A stretch of DNA of 58,207 nt from Streptomyces dysideae (lineage in GTDB: Bacteria > Actinomycetota > Actinomycetes > Streptomycetales > Streptomycetaceae). The stretch spans positions 1 through 58,207 of the forward strand of contig NZ_KQ949126.1 in the NCBI RefSeq assembly GCF_001514305.1, read 5' to 3'. Both the position numbers and the translations under genes were made by a program. Under the pieces are notes generated by a model, which was not told where the DNA came from, did no database searches, and saw only the letters and a program-made list of their open reading frames with translations. Shown here piece after piece: positions 50,016 through 58,207 of this stretch (positions are counted from its first letter, which is position 1; the number at the start of each line of letters is the position of its first letter).

Positions 50016-50050
50016 CGGTCTCCTTCGACTGCGGCTCACCTGCGAGGCCC

Positions 50051-50068
50051 AGACTAACCGGTCGGTAT
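50051..50068. promoter_or_regulatory. Candidate TetR operator upstream of the SDR operon
   Basis: Minus-strand reading ATACCGACCGGTTAGTCT; its first half matches the site at 44470 (CATACCGAC), its second half is weaker. It lies 35 nt before the SDR start. Confidence 0.5.
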
Positions 50069-50195
50069 GTAACAGGAAAGGGATGAGATGGCGCCCCAAG
50101 GGGCGCGGGGCTGTATCAATCTGCGGCTCCGCCGCGTGAGCGCGACCAGCCACAGACAACCCGCGGCCTCCACACCACCTGCGGGAGCGCATACC

Positions 50196-51443
50196 GTGCA
50201 CGCCATGCGCCTATCCAGACGAGCCCTACTCGCAGCGACAACGGCAGCAGCATCACTCTCCGCAGCACCCCCCGCGGCCACGGCCGAACGCCACCGAAAA
50301 CCCCGTACCGGATTCGAGCGGCTGGCAGCCGAAGGCTACGCACTCCTCAACGGCCGGCGCGTCGGTATCGTCACCAACCCCACCGGCATCACCCGCGACG
50401 CTCACCACATCGTCGACGCCATGCACGCAGACGACCGAGTAGACCTACGAGCCGTCTTCGGTCCCGAACACGGCTTCCGCGGCACGGCCCAGGCAGGCGG
50501 CTCGGAGGGCCGCTACGACGACCCGGCGACCGGCCTCCCGGTCTACGACACGTACCTCAAGAGCGGCCGCCCCCTCGCCGACATCTTCACCGCGTCCGGC
50601 GTGGACACGGTCGTCTTCGACATCCAGGACGTCGGCGCCCGCTTCTACACGTACATCTGGACCCTCTACGACTGCATGGAGGCCGCCCAGCTGGCCGGCA
50701 AACGCTTCGTCGTGCTGGACCGCCCGAACCCGGTGACCGGACGCGCGGCCCAGGGCCCGGTCCTGCACAAGGAGTTCGCGACCTTCGTCGGACGGCAGCC
50801 CATCTCGCAGGTGCACGGCATGACGGTCGCGGAGCTGGCGCGGCTGTTCAACGGGGAGTTCCTGACCACGCCGGTGCCGCTGGAGACCGTACTGATGTCG
50901 GGGTGGAAGCGGTCGGAGTTCTACGACGCCTCAGGGCTGCCCTGGGTGCCGCCGAGCCCCAACATGCCGACGCCGGACACCGCGTTGGTGTACTCGGGGA
51001 CGTGTCTCTTCGAGGGCACGAACCTGTCGGAGGGGCGCGGCACGACACGGCCGTTCGAACTGCTCGGCGCCGAGGGCATCGACGGGCGCTGGGCCGCCGA
51101 GGCCAACCAACTCGGGCTGCCCGGCGTGCACTTCAGGGAGGCCTACTTCGCGCCCACGTTCTCGAAGTTCCAGGGGAGGACCATCGGGGGCGTACAGATC
51201 CATGTGCACGACCGGGCCGCGTACGACCCCGTGCGCACGGGGATCGCGCTGCTGGTGACCGCCAGGAAGGTGTGGAGCGGCTTCACTTGGCGCTCCGACC
51301 ACTGGATCGACAAGCTCACCGGCTCCACCCGGGTGCGCACGATGATCGACGCCGGTGCGAGTGCCGACGAGGTGGTGGCGGGCTGGCAGGAGGAGCTGGC
51401 GGCGTTCCGGCGGGTACGGAGGGAGTACCTCCTCTACAAGTGA
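50196..51443 (+). CDS. Tat-exported DUF1343 protein (NamZ-like exo-muramidase)
   Basis: A 415-residue exported protein. The twin-arginine signal RLSRRALLAATTAAASLSAA is followed by the DUF1343 domain: GRRVGIVTNPTGITRDAHHI near residue 49, VFGPEHGFRGTAQAGGSEGR near 80, VFDIQDVGARFYTYIWTL near 130, LDRPNPV, PSPNMPTPDTALVYSGTCLF and LSEGRGTTRPFELLGA. NamZ of this family removes terminal MurNAc from peptidoglycan fragments, so a wall-recycling role outside the membrane is likely. GTG 50196 is chosen because GGGAG stands 8 nt before it; ATG 50205 is possible. Confidence 0.87.
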   Translation: MHAMRLSRRALLAATTAAASLSAAPPAATAERHRKPRTGFERLAAEGYALLNGRRVGIVTNPTGITRDAHHIVDAMHADDRVDLRAVFGPEHGFRGTAQAGGSEGRYDDPATGLPVYDTYLKSGRPLADIFTASGVDTVVFDIQDVGARFYTYIWTLYDCMEAAQLAGKRFVVLDRPNPVTGRAAQGPVLHKEFATFVGRQPISQVHGMTVAELARLFNGEFLTTPVPLETVLMSGWKRSEFYDASGLPWVPPSPNMPTPDTALVYSGTCLFEGTNLSEGRGTTRPFELLGAEGIDGRWAAEANQLGLPGVHFREAYFAPTFSKFQGRTIGGVQIHVHDRAAYDPVRTGIALLVTARKVWSGFTWRSDHWIDKLTGSTRVRTMIDAGASADEVVAGWQEELAAFRRVRREYLLYK

Positions 51444-51561
51444 CGCGCCAAGTGACTGCTCCCAGTGACTCCTCCGGATGAGTGACGACGTATGGCCAAT
51501 CTCGCCCGGTAGCAGGACGATGCGCCCGTATCGCACCTCTACGGGGACGAGGGGGCCTGTC

Positions 51562-52878
51562 ATGGCGGATCCGGCAGTGAGCGTGACTCCTTACTGGGAG
51601 CTGACCTTCGACGCCGACGGAGACCCGGACCGCGGGAGACGGGACCGGCTGCTGACCGAGGTCACCGAACGCGGCATCCATGACCTGGTGGTCTTCGCGC
51701 ACGGCTGGAACAACGACCGCTCGGGGGCGACGCGGCTCTACGACCGCTTCTTCGCGCCGGTCCCGGAACTCGCTCCGGACGCCAGGATCGGGTACGTGGG
51801 CGTGGTCTGGCCGTCGATGCGTTTCTCCGACGAGCCGATCCCGGACTTCCCGCGGGCCGTGGCGGCGGAGACGCCCCGACGGCCGGCGCTCGACAAGGAC
51901 ACGCGGCACGCGCTGCTGGAGACGTTCCCCGGGCGGGCGACCGTCATCGACCAGATCGCGCGGCTGCTGGACCAGCAGCCGCGCGAGGAGTCGGAGCTGG
52001 AGGAGTTCAGGCGGCTGGTACGGATGCTGGTGGACGTCGTACCGCCGGGGCCGCAGGCGCTGTTCACCGCGGACACCCTGGTGGAGGGCGTGCCGCAGGA
52101 CGAGCCGGACATGTTCTCGGGGTCCGCGGCGGCGCTGTGCGAGGAGTTCGCGCAGGCGCTGGCGCATTTCGAAGCCCCGGCCGGGGCGGCCTCGTTCAGC
52201 CTGCCCAACCCGTGGGACGGCGCGCACGAGCTGCTGCGGCAGGCGACGTACTACGCGATGAAGCGGCGCGCCGGAACGGTCGGCGAGCGCGGGCTCGGCC
52301 GGGTGGTCGGGCAACTCGCCACGCGGGCACCGAAGGTGCGGGTGCACCTCGTCGGGCACAGCTTCGGCGGGCGACTGGTGTCGTTCGCGCTGCGCGGGCT
52401 GCCCGAGGGGGTGCGCACGGTGAAGTCGGTGACGTTGCTCCAAGGGGCCTTCTCGCACTACGCGTTCGCGGCCCGGCTGCCGCACGACCCGCGCGCGGGC
52501 GGTGTGCTGCAGGGCCAGCAGAACCGCATCGACGGCCCCTTGGTGTGCTGCTACTCCCGCCACGACTCGGCGCTGAGCACCATGTATCCGCTGGCCTCGC
52601 GCATGGCGGGCGACGCGCGCGGGGTCATGGCCCTGGACATCGGGCGGACGCTGGGCGCCAAGTGGGGGGCGATGGGGCACGACGGGGTGCAGGCGGTGCC
52701 GGGGACGCGGGCGTTCACCCTGGCCGAGGCGCTGACGGCGAAGCTGCCCGCGTCGGGGTGCGTGAACATCGACGCGGCGGCGGTGGTGAAGCGCGGTGGG
52801 CCGCCGGCCGGGGCGCACAGCGACATCGTGCACAGGGAGCTGGCACGGGTGGTGCTGGCGGCGGGCCGCATCCGCTGA
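51562..52878 (+). CDS. Alpha/beta-hydrolase-fold protein
   Basis: A 438-residue cytoplasmic protein with an alpha/beta-hydrolase core. VVFAHGWNNDRSGATRLYD (near residue 44) is the oxyanion loop, the nucleophile elbow is VHLVGHSFGGRLVSFALRG near residue 265 (GHSFGG, serine), and SRHDSALSTMYPLAS could hold the acid. The region between (about 100-220), DDxxRHALLETFPGRATVID and EFRRLVRMLVDVVPPGPQAL, is an inserted helical cap. The substrate is unknown; such proteins are sometimes misannotated as kinases. ATG 51562 follows GAGGGGG. It converges with the penicillin acylase gene. Confidence 0.75.
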   Translation: MADPAVSVTPYWELTFDADGDPDRGRRDRLLTEVTERGIHDLVVFAHGWNNDRSGATRLYDRFFAPVPELAPDARIGYVGVVWPSMRFSDEPIPDFPRAVAAETPRRPALDKDTRHALLETFPGRATVIDQIARLLDQQPREESELEEFRRLVRMLVDVVPPGPQALFTADTLVEGVPQDEPDMFSGSAAALCEEFAQALAHFEAPAGAASFSLPNPWDGAHELLRQATYYAMKRRAGTVGERGLGRVVGQLATRAPKVRVHLVGHSFGGRLVSFALRGLPEGVRTVKSVTLLQGAFSHYAFAARLPHDPRAGGVLQGQQNRIDGPLVCCYSRHDSALSTMYPLASRMAGDARGVMALDIGRTLGAKWGAMGHDGVQAVPGTRAFTLAEALTAKLPASGCVNIDAAAVVKRGGPPAGAHSDIVHRELARVVLAAGRIR

Positions 52879-52896
52879 CCCGCCGCCAGCCGTACG

Positions 52897-55680
52897 TCAC
52901 CTGTGCGACGTGAACTCCACCACCTGCTGGTACGTCGGCCGGTTCTGCCAGCTGATCTTGCCGTGCTTGATGCCGCCCAGCTCGCGCTGGACGATCGAGT
53001 CGGCACACCACTGGTCGCCGGCCGAGCACTGCTCGTCACCGGGGTAGACCTGCGCCGCGGTCTTGCCGGCGGCCTCCTTCAGGGTGCTGATCAGGAGGTC
53101 CCGGCAGGCGCTCAGGCTGCCGCCGCCGCAGTACTTCTGGGCGAGCGGTCCCTGCACCGACTCACCGAGCACCGCCCGGATGTCCTTGTCGACATAGCTC
53201 CACCAGCCGTACTGGAAGGAGCTTCCGGCATGGGAGCCGGTCGGGCCGTGTGCGGCCGACGGGGACTCGTCGATGGGCAGGTTGTCGGTCATGGCCGTGT
53301 ACAGGTCGCTGCCGAGGCCGGGTTCGAACTCGGCCTTCACCAGCAGCGGCCACCACGCGTCCAGGATCCGGATCGCGTCGGCGTCGGCGTACCTCTTCGA
53401 ACCCGCCGACGTCTCCGTGCGCTTGGCGCCCGCCGTCAGCCAGGTCTGCAGTCTGCTCACCGCCGCCGCGGCCGTGGAGTCCGTGACCGGCGTGCTGTTG
53501 ACGACCTTGAGGAGGTCCGGCAGTACGTCCTCCGCCCGCAGATCGGCGAGACCCGCATCGGCCATCGCCTTCACCAGCGAGGCCCGGGTCACGCCGCCCG
53601 CATCGACCAGCTTCTTCACCCGGTCCTCGAGCAGGTTGCCGCGGTGCACGGACCCGTCGCCCCAGGGCGCGGTCGTGTAGTCCTTGGCCTGCTTGTTGTT
53701 CCAGGAGATGTAGTAGTCCTGGTCGATGGAGTTGGGGTGGGCCGACGCCGGGGTGTACTGCGCGGTGTTCGTCGTCGGGTTCCAGTTCCGCCACTCGTAC
53801 GCCGGCCGCGCCCACACCGGGAACTCGGCGTCGACGCCGGTCGCCCGCACCGGGTTGTCGCCGCTGTTGTAGTACGCGGTGTGCTCGGAGTCGGCGTAGA
53901 ACCAGTTGAAGGTGTAGTTGATGTGCTGCACCGCGTTCTGGAAGTCCTGCGGTCCCTTCACATAATCCGGGTCGTTGAGCATCTGGAAGCCGATGATCGA
54001 GTCGGCCTCGTGCAGGAAGGACGAGCGCAAGGTGGTGTAGGCGACCTTCTTGCCGTCGACGGTCGCGCGGTGCGAGACGGGGCCGTACTCCGTGCGCCAG
54101 ACCCGCATCGTGTACGAGCCCGCCGCGGTGCCGTCGGCCGTGGTCGGCTTCCAGGCGTTCTTCTGCTCGACCTTCTCCATCGCCGTGCAGGTGCCGCGGT
54201 ACAGGTAGTGGTAGTCGTCCTGGCACAGCTCGACGGCGTAGGTGTCGATGATGTCCTGGCCGGAGGTCGTCGCGCTCCACGAGTAGTCCTGGCCGCGGCC
54301 GAGCTCGACGTACATGCTCAGACCGGCGAAGGAGGCGCCGCGGGCGCTGAGGCCCGGTCCCTGGATCTCCTGGAGCATCAGCAGCTGCGGCGCGAAGTAG
54401 CCGGTCTGCGGGCCGAAGACGGCGACCGGGTGGCCGCTGGCGGTGTGCTCGCCGCTCACCACGAGGGCGTTGGACATACCGCGCCGCGCGGAGGACATGG
54501 CCGTCTTCGTCGCCGTCGTCGAGGCGGTCGCGGCGGCGGAACCGGCCGCGCTGCCCGTACGGTCGTGGACGAGCTGTTCCTCGGCCACCGAACCGGCGTC
54601 CGGCAGGGCCTCGCCCTGCGGGTCGTCGGGCTTCGAGGCATACGGGAAGCTCTTGTCGTGGACGGTGACGACCGCCTCGGGGTCGTTGCGCTCGCGGAAC
54701 GACTCCCAGACCTTGGTGCCCTCGGCCACGCCGTACTTCTCCTGGGCCTCCAGCAGCGAGATCGCGTTGTTGACCTCGCCCCCGCCGCCGGAGCCGAACA
54801 GCGCGCCGATCACCGAGGCCAGCGCTACCAGGTCGGTGGGCTTGAAGCGCTCGATCGTGCCTGCGTTGGTGACGGAGTCCTTGTGGCCGGTCAGGACGTA
54901 CTCGCCGGGGAAGTAGCGGCCGCTGTCGGAGGCGTCGATGTAGGCGTTGATGCCGTCGATGTAGGCGTTGACGTCGGCGAGTGCCTGCCGGCCGCGTTCG
55001 CCGTTGGTGGCGACGGCGTTGTCGATCTGCGCCTGGAGATCGGCCTCGGTGTACGGGGCGTGGCGCCAGAACTCCTGTTCCAGGCCCTGGTTGGAGGGGT
55101 CGCCGCCGGCGAAGGGGGTCAACTGACCGCGGCCGACGTGCCGGAAGACGTCCATCAGCCACAGCCGGTCCTCAGCCGCCGCATACCCGGCACCGAACTC
55201 CGTGCCGTATCTGGTGGTGCCGGTGATGTGCGGCACGCCTGTCTTCTTGTCCCGGACGATCGTCACGTCGCCGCGGCCGGCCGGCTTCACGGTGGAGGCG
55301 ACCTGATCGGACGGGACGCCGAACGAGGCGTCGTTGAAGAAGGTGTTGATCGTGGCGTTGGTGAGCGTCGGGTAGCCCTTGGCCAGGTTGGCGTACGGGC
55401 CGAGCTGGTCCCCGGCGTGGTCGGGCTGGGTGCCGAAAGCCTGGTTGAGGAGGATCTGGGCGAGTGTGGCGTTGCCGTTCTGGCCCGGCGGCAGGATGTC
55501 GGAGCACTGGTTACCGCAGTAGTCGTTCGCGGCTGTGACCTCGGCCGCGGCCGCCACTTGGGAAACAGGAGTCAAAAGACCGGCCATGAGTGCGCATACG
55601 GATGCGGTCTTCAGGAACCCGGGGATTGCGCGGGGAGTTCTCAGTCTGTCAAGGACGGTGCGTGAGGGACGCCGTGGCAT
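52897..55680 (-). CDS. Secreted penicillin acylase-family amidase (Ntn hydrolase)
   Basis: A 927-residue secreted precursor. Residues 1-45 form a signal peptide (FLKTASVCALMAGLLTPVSQ, then VAAAAE). The alpha part includes GVPHITGTTRYGTEFGAGYA and AEDRLWLMDVFRHVGRGQLT near residue 150. A spacer rich in Ser/Ala/Thr ends at RRGMSNALVVSGEHTASGHP, where Ser403 would be the N-terminal nucleophile after self-cleavage. Later segments YVELGRGQDYSWSATTSGQD and NYTFNWFYADSEHTAYYNSG contain the substrate and oxyanion asparagine. Relatives cleave penicillins, acyl-homoserine lactones or acyl peptides; the substrate here is not decided. ATG 55680 follows GGAG. Confidence 0.88.
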   Translation of the reverse strand: MPRRPSRTVLDRLRTPRAIPGFLKTASVCALMAGLLTPVSQVAAAAEVTAANDYCGNQCSDILPPGQNGNATLAQILLNQAFGTQPDHAGDQLGPYANLAKGYPTLTNATINTFFNDASFGVPSDQVASTVKPAGRGDVTIVRDKKTGVPHITGTTRYGTEFGAGYAAAEDRLWLMDVFRHVGRGQLTPFAGGDPSNQGLEQEFWRHAPYTEADLQAQIDNAVATNGERGRQALADVNAYIDGINAYIDASDSGRYFPGEYVLTGHKDSVTNAGTIERFKPTDLVALASVIGALFGSGGGGEVNNAISLLEAQEKYGVAEGTKVWESFRERNDPEAVVTVHDKSFPYASKPDDPQGEALPDAGSVAEEQLVHDRTGSAAGSAAATASTTATKTAMSSARRGMSNALVVSGEHTASGHPVAVFGPQTGYFAPQLLMLQEIQGPGLSARGASFAGLSMYVELGRGQDYSWSATTSGQDIIDTYAVELCQDDYHYLYRGTCTAMEKVEQKNAWKPTTADGTAAGSYTMRVWRTEYGPVSHRATVDGKKVAYTTLRSSFLHEADSIIGFQMLNDPDYVKGPQDFQNAVQHINYTFNWFYADSEHTAYYNSGDNPVRATGVDAEFPVWARPAYEWRNWNPTTNTAQYTPASAHPNSIDQDYYISWNNKQAKDYTTAPWGDGSVHRGNLLEDRVKKLVDAGGVTRASLVKAMADAGLADLRAEDVLPDLLKVVNSTPVTDSTAAAAVSRLQTWLTAGAKRTETSAGSKRYADADAIRILDAWWPLLVKAEFEPGLGSDLYTAMTDNLPIDESPSAAHGPTGSHAGSSFQYGWWSYVDKDIRAVLGESVQGPLAQKYCGGGSLSACRDLLISTLKEAAGKTAAQVYPGDEQCSAGDQWCADSIVQRELGGIKHGKISWQNRPTYQQVVEFTSHR

Positions 55681-55901
55681 GGCAGCTCCTACCGACGGGG
55701 GTGGGCCGGACGTTACCGCCGGTATCCCCGAGATTGAAGATGAACATGCGTCACTTTTTGAAGTCACCGCGACCGGCTTATGGAGGTCATCGGAAATCGG
55801 ATGGAGCCAAATCGCTTGTCGATACGTCTATTCGGCGACGTCCGTTCGACGACGCCGAAGTGACCGAAGTGCAGGTGCAGGTGTGACGGAGGTGCAGGGC
55901 G

Positions 55902-56507
55902 ATGGCCGGTTTCCGGAGTCTGGCGAGACAGGTGCGAGATCCGCGGTGCGACCTGGCGCTGCGGCGCTACTCACTGCGCAAGTGCCTTGAGCGGTTCGCT
56001 CCTTACGGGCACAGGGCGACCTGGGACCATCTGTGTTCCCGGGCAGGGTTCGGTCCGGAGGACCGGTCCCCCGATCCTGCGCGGCTCGTGGCCGCGTTGG
56101 ACGAGCTGGAAGAGGCGCGTTCGGTCTGGCTGGCCTACGAGGTCGAGTTCGCCGAGCGGCGCCGGAAGGAAAAGCACGACGGGCTGCGCAGGCCGGGCAG
56201 CGTGGACGACTGGCACCGCCTGACCTGGGGCGGTTTCGGTGTCGCCTGGTGCGACGACCCGCGTGTCCACCCCCATGAACCACTGGCCGAGGTGCTGCGC
56301 CGGCTGATCTCCGCTTTGGAACGCGAACCGGGTGCGGAGTGCCCGGTGTGCGGCAGGGAGCGCCTGATCTGGAAGTACGACCTGGCCCATGAACCGTCGT
56401 CGGGCCCGGTCTGCACGGACTGCGGAATCGTGGTACCGCGTCCGGTGCTCACGCCCGAGGCCCTGGCCGAGTCCAGGCGCGGACGGCGACTGCTGGTGTC
56501 CGCCTAG
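55902..56507 (+). CDS. Zinc-ribbon protein of unknown function
   Basis: A 201-residue, highly charged protein I do not recognise. The N-terminal half is helical and basic (LARQVRDPRCDLALRRYSLR, LDELEEARSVWLAYEVEFAE). The C-terminal part has a likely zinc ribbon: ECPVCGRERLIWKYDLAHEP with a second pair in VCTDCGIVVPRP (four cysteines, C-x2-C ... C-x2-C). Similar ribbons occur in nucleic-acid-binding proteins. ATG 55902 follows CGGAGG at 10 nt. It is divergent from the acylase gene and followed by a hairpin. Confidence 0.7.
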   Translation: MAGFRSLARQVRDPRCDLALRRYSLRKCLERFAPYGHRATWDHLCSRAGFGPEDRSPDPARLVAALDELEEARSVWLAYEVEFAERRRKEKHDGLRRPGSVDDWHRLTWGGFGVAWCDDPRVHPHEPLAEVLRRLISALEREPGAECPVCGRERLIWKYDLAHEPSSGPVCTDCGIVVPRPVLTPEALAESRRGRRLLVSA

Positions 56508-56514
56508 GTACGAC

Positions 56515-56546
56515 GGGGGTGCGCCGGGGATGCCGCACCCCCCTTT
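56515..56546. terminator. Hairpin terminator after the zinc-ribbon gene
   Basis: GGGGGTGCG / CGCACCCCC, 9-bp perfect stem, 10-nt loop, followed by CTTTG. It starts 8 nt after the stop codon. Confidence 0.85.
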
Positions 56547-56568
56547 GTCGGCGCTGCCGTTGCGAGCA

Positions 56569-57009
56569 GTCGGTGATCAGGTCGTAGAGCCAGGTGTCGG
56601 CGCAGCTCACGAGATGCGTGTCCGTCACCGGATGCGCGTCGAAGCGGTCGAGCAGCGGGGTCATGTCTCCCAGGATCGTGGCGCACGTCTCGAACACGTC
56701 GTGGACTGGGTACGGCGGCTCGGGTGTCGTGAGGACGTCCTGCCACCAGGCGAGGACGAACGTCTCGACGGCGGCCGCCTGGTCTGCGGGCCGCGCCCGC
56801 CAGTCCACGCGGCTCAGGCCGTTGGTGCCCGAGCCGACGCCTTCCATGCTGCCGTCCGCCATCGCCCGTGCGGTCTGCGGCAGCAGGCGGCGCATCACGG
56901 CGGCGTGGTCCTCGAAGTGGGTGGGGACCCGGTGACTGGGGGGAGGGCTGTCGCCAAGGCCGTGCGTCCGGCGTATCTGACGCGGAAGGGTGGGACGGAG
57001 TTCGAGTGA
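56569..57009 (-). pseudogene. Remnant of a streptomycete hypothetical protein gene
   Basis: About 147 codons read as protein: LRPTLPRQIRRTHGLGD, FEDHAAVMRRLLPQTARAMA, RVDWRARPADQAAAVETFVL, AWWQDVLTTPEPPYPVHDVF and THLVSCADTWLYDLITD. Composition and codon use are good only within this span. On both sides the frame continues with Arg/Pro-rich sequence typical of non-coding high-G+C DNA; the C-terminus is cut near the hairpin of the facing gene. No convincing start or ribosome site was found. It may be truncated at both ends. Family not identified. Confidence 0.5.
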
Positions 57010-57146
57010 GGCCGGGTTTGTCAGTACCCGGTGGTGGTGCGGGGGGCACGCAGCCCGGCGCTGACGGGGTGCCGCCTCTCCTTGGGACGGGCGCCACCCC
57101 AAACGGCACAACCGCCCGCAGGCAGACGGATCCGGCTGTCCGCGGG

Positions 57147-57623
57147 CTACCTCCTCCCCGCGCTCCCCTTCCGTTCCACCATCAGGCGTGAGCCCGCGAG
57201 GCGTTCGCCGAAGACGTCGTCGGGGTTGGAGAGGACGCAGGTGTCCAGGGAAAGGCAGCCGCAGCCGATGCAGTCGGTCAGGTGGTCGCGGAGGCGGTTC
57301 AGCTGTTTGATGCGTTCGTCCAGTTCGGAGCGCCAGGTCTCGGAGAGGTTGGCCCAGTCCTCGCGGGTGGGGGTGCGTTCCTCGGGGAGTTGAGCCAGGG
57401 CGTCACGGATCGTCGCCAGGGGGATGCCCACGCGTTGGGCGGCGCGGACGAAGGCGACGCGGCGCAGGGTGTCCCGGCTGTAGCGGCGTTGGTTGCCCGA
57501 AGTGCGGCGGCTGGCGATCAGGCCCTTGGACTCGTAGAAGTGCAGGGCGGAGACGGCGGCGCCGCTCCGGGCGGCGAGCTGGCCGACCGTGAGCTCGTGG
57601 ATCTTCTCGGGGATCTGGGGCAC
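57147..57623 (-). CDS. soxR: Redox-sensing regulator SoxR (MerR family, 2Fe-2S)
   Basis: A 158-residue MerR-family activator. The winged helix is LTVGQLAARSGAAVSALHFY followed by ESKGLI and RRYSRDTLRRVAFVRAAQRV. The iron-sulfur cluster motif is CIGCGCLSLDTC near residue 118, with all four cysteines. A short C-terminal tail follows. In streptomycetes SoxR responds to endogenous redox-active pigments rather than superoxide in general. GTG 57623. No CCTCAAG-type SoxR box was seen nearby; the divergent palindrome at 57686 is of a different type. Confidence 0.93.
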   Translation of the reverse strand: MPQIPEKIHELTVGQLAARSGAAVSALHFYESKGLIASRRTSGNQRRYSRDTLRRVAFVRAAQRVGIPLATIRDALAQLPEERTPTREDWANLSETWRSELDERIKQLNRLRDHLTDCIGCGCLSLDTCVLSNPDDVFGERLAGSRLMVERKGSAGRR

Positions 57624-57685
57624 CCCTCAGACCCTACCTACCGCCTCACTCCCCCGGTCCGTTGACAGGGACTCCACCCCCTAGC

Positions 57686-57707
57686 ATGCTAAGCAGTTGC
57701 TTAGCAT
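57686..57707. promoter_or_regulatory. 22-bp palindromic operator upstream of the MaoC gene
   Basis: Perfect 10-bp arms ATGCTAAGCA and TGCTTAGCAT separated by GT, located between soxR and the MaoC-like gene, 42 nt before the latter's start. The form is that of TetR-family operators. A TTGACA hexamer stands at 57662, but the spacing to TAGCAT (14 nt) is short. Confidence 0.7.
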
Positions 57708-57749
57708 TGATGCCCGACATGACGAGTGTGCGACCGGGAGGCCAGCGAC

Positions 57750-58207
57750 ATGGCAGAGCCGAGGATCTTCACCTCCGCCGACGACCTGAAGGCGGCGGTG
57801 GGCGAGCAACTGGGATACAGCGACTGGGTGGAGATCGACCAGAAGCGGATCGATCTCTTCGCGGACGCCACCGGCGATCACCAGTGGATCCACGTCGATC
57901 CGGAGAAGGCGGCCGTGGGGCCGTTCGGCACCACGATCGCGCACGGGTATCTGACCCTGTCACTGCTGCCGCTCTTCGGCCCGCAGCTGATCAAGGTCGA
58001 GGGTGTGAGGATGGGCGTCAACTACGGCACCAACAAGGTCCGCTTCCCCGCTCCCGTCCCGGTGGGCTCCCGACTCCGCGCCACCGCCACCATCACTGGC
58101 GTCGACGACGTCGCGGGCGGCGTCCAGGTCACCGTCGCGTTCACCGTGGAGCGCGAGGGCGGCGACAAGCCGGTGTGCGTCGCGGAGTCCGTCTCGCGGT
58201 ACTACCT
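57750..58207 (+). CDS. MaoC-family enoyl-CoA hydratase (cut by the window end)
   Basis: The first 152 codons of a hot-dog-fold MaoC dehydratase, close to the full size of single-domain members (about 150-160). The catalytic Asp/His pair of (R)-specific hydratases is in ATGDHQWIHVDPEKAA near residue 37, with IAHGYLTLSLLPLF following. NYGTNKVRFPAPVPVGSRLR is the second family segment. It hydrates enoyl-CoA in fatty acid metabolism. GGGAGG stands 8 nt before ATG 57750. A 22-bp palindrome upstream suggests control by a TetR-type regulator, perhaps encoded beyond the window. Confidence 0.9.
   Translation, partial: MAEPRIFTSADDLKAAVGEQLGYSDWVEIDQKRIDLFADATGDHQWIHVDPEKAAVGPFGTTIAHGYLTLSLLPLFGPQLIKVEGVRMGVNYGTNKVRFPAPVPVGSRLRATATITGVDDVAGGVQVTVAFTVEREGGDKPVCVAESVSRYY

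Noticed and set aside
57662..57687. TTGACA with TAGCAT as a sigma-70-type promoter of the MaoC gene
   Set aside because: The spacing is only 14 nt, outside the usual 16-18, so it is not listed as a promoter.

Overview
The window is a stretch of chromosome from a Streptomyces species. Evidence: very high G+C with strong G/C at third codon positions, frequent GTG starts, a glycerol operon of the gylR-glpF-glpK-glpD type, the mycothiol ligase mshC, two chaplin genes (chpC, chpH) for aerial hyphae, and Tat signal peptides. Gene order metH / gylR-glpFKD / PAC2 protein (ParJ-like) / mshC block / chpC-chpH / gntR-gntK follows the S. coelicolor SCO1657-SCO1679 neighbourhood as I remember it; this was not checked by a search. 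Inserted between these conserved blocks are accessory genes.

Layout. 1-7.3 kb: start of metH (leftward), gylR and the glycerol operon with two matching candidate operators, and a FadR-type regulator with its own palindrome. 7.4-12.1 kb: ParJ-like protein, a Tat-exported beta-propeller, then a cytoplasmic subtilase followed by a glutamine-rich protein that shares its C-terminal domain. 12.1-16.6 kb: mshC, a PI-kinase-like protein, a DUF3090 protein and a phosphomutase, then a broken corA. 16.6-26.8 kb: ferritin-like, LLM and aldo/keto reductase genes, a large degenerate RecD-like protein, the two chaplins, an M20 peptidase and tRNA-Leu(GAG). 27-32.8 kb: a poly-lysine-synthetase-like NRPS followed by an M1 aminopeptidase and a YchJ-like protein. 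32.8-35.6 kb: gntR-gntK followed by a decayed region (remnant of an idonate dehydrogenase, 9-nt repeats, an orphan reading frame). 35.6-44.4 kb: molybdopterin oxidoreductase with its cytochrome b, an APC permease, a DMT transporter, a NUDIX hydrolase, two DUF202 membrane proteins, a quinone-oxidoreductase-type MDR and a histidine-rich protein. 44.5-50.1 kb: two convergent operons (sugar-kinase-like APH protein + acyl-CoA dehydrogenase; SDR + acyl-CoA ligase + TetR) with similar palindromes upstream. 50.2-58.2 kb: NamZ-like muramidase, an alpha/beta hydrolase, penicillin acylase, a zinc-ribbon protein, soxR and the start of a MaoC hydratase.

Most interesting: (1) the subtilase/Q-rich pair with a shared C-terminal module; (2) the kinase + ACAD + SDR + ligase set, which looks like a rearranged Lva/ACAD10-11 type 4-hydroxy-acid pathway; (3) the Pls-like synthetase with an overlapping M1 peptidase; (4) a 39-40 bp repeat family inserted in frame, in opposite orientations, into two unrelated genes; (5) a corA gene broken by a scrambled segment ending in an 18-bp perfect inverted repeat; (6) a RecD-like protein that has lost its Walker A motif.

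All functional calls come from reading motifs and from remembered family knowledge. No database search was run.
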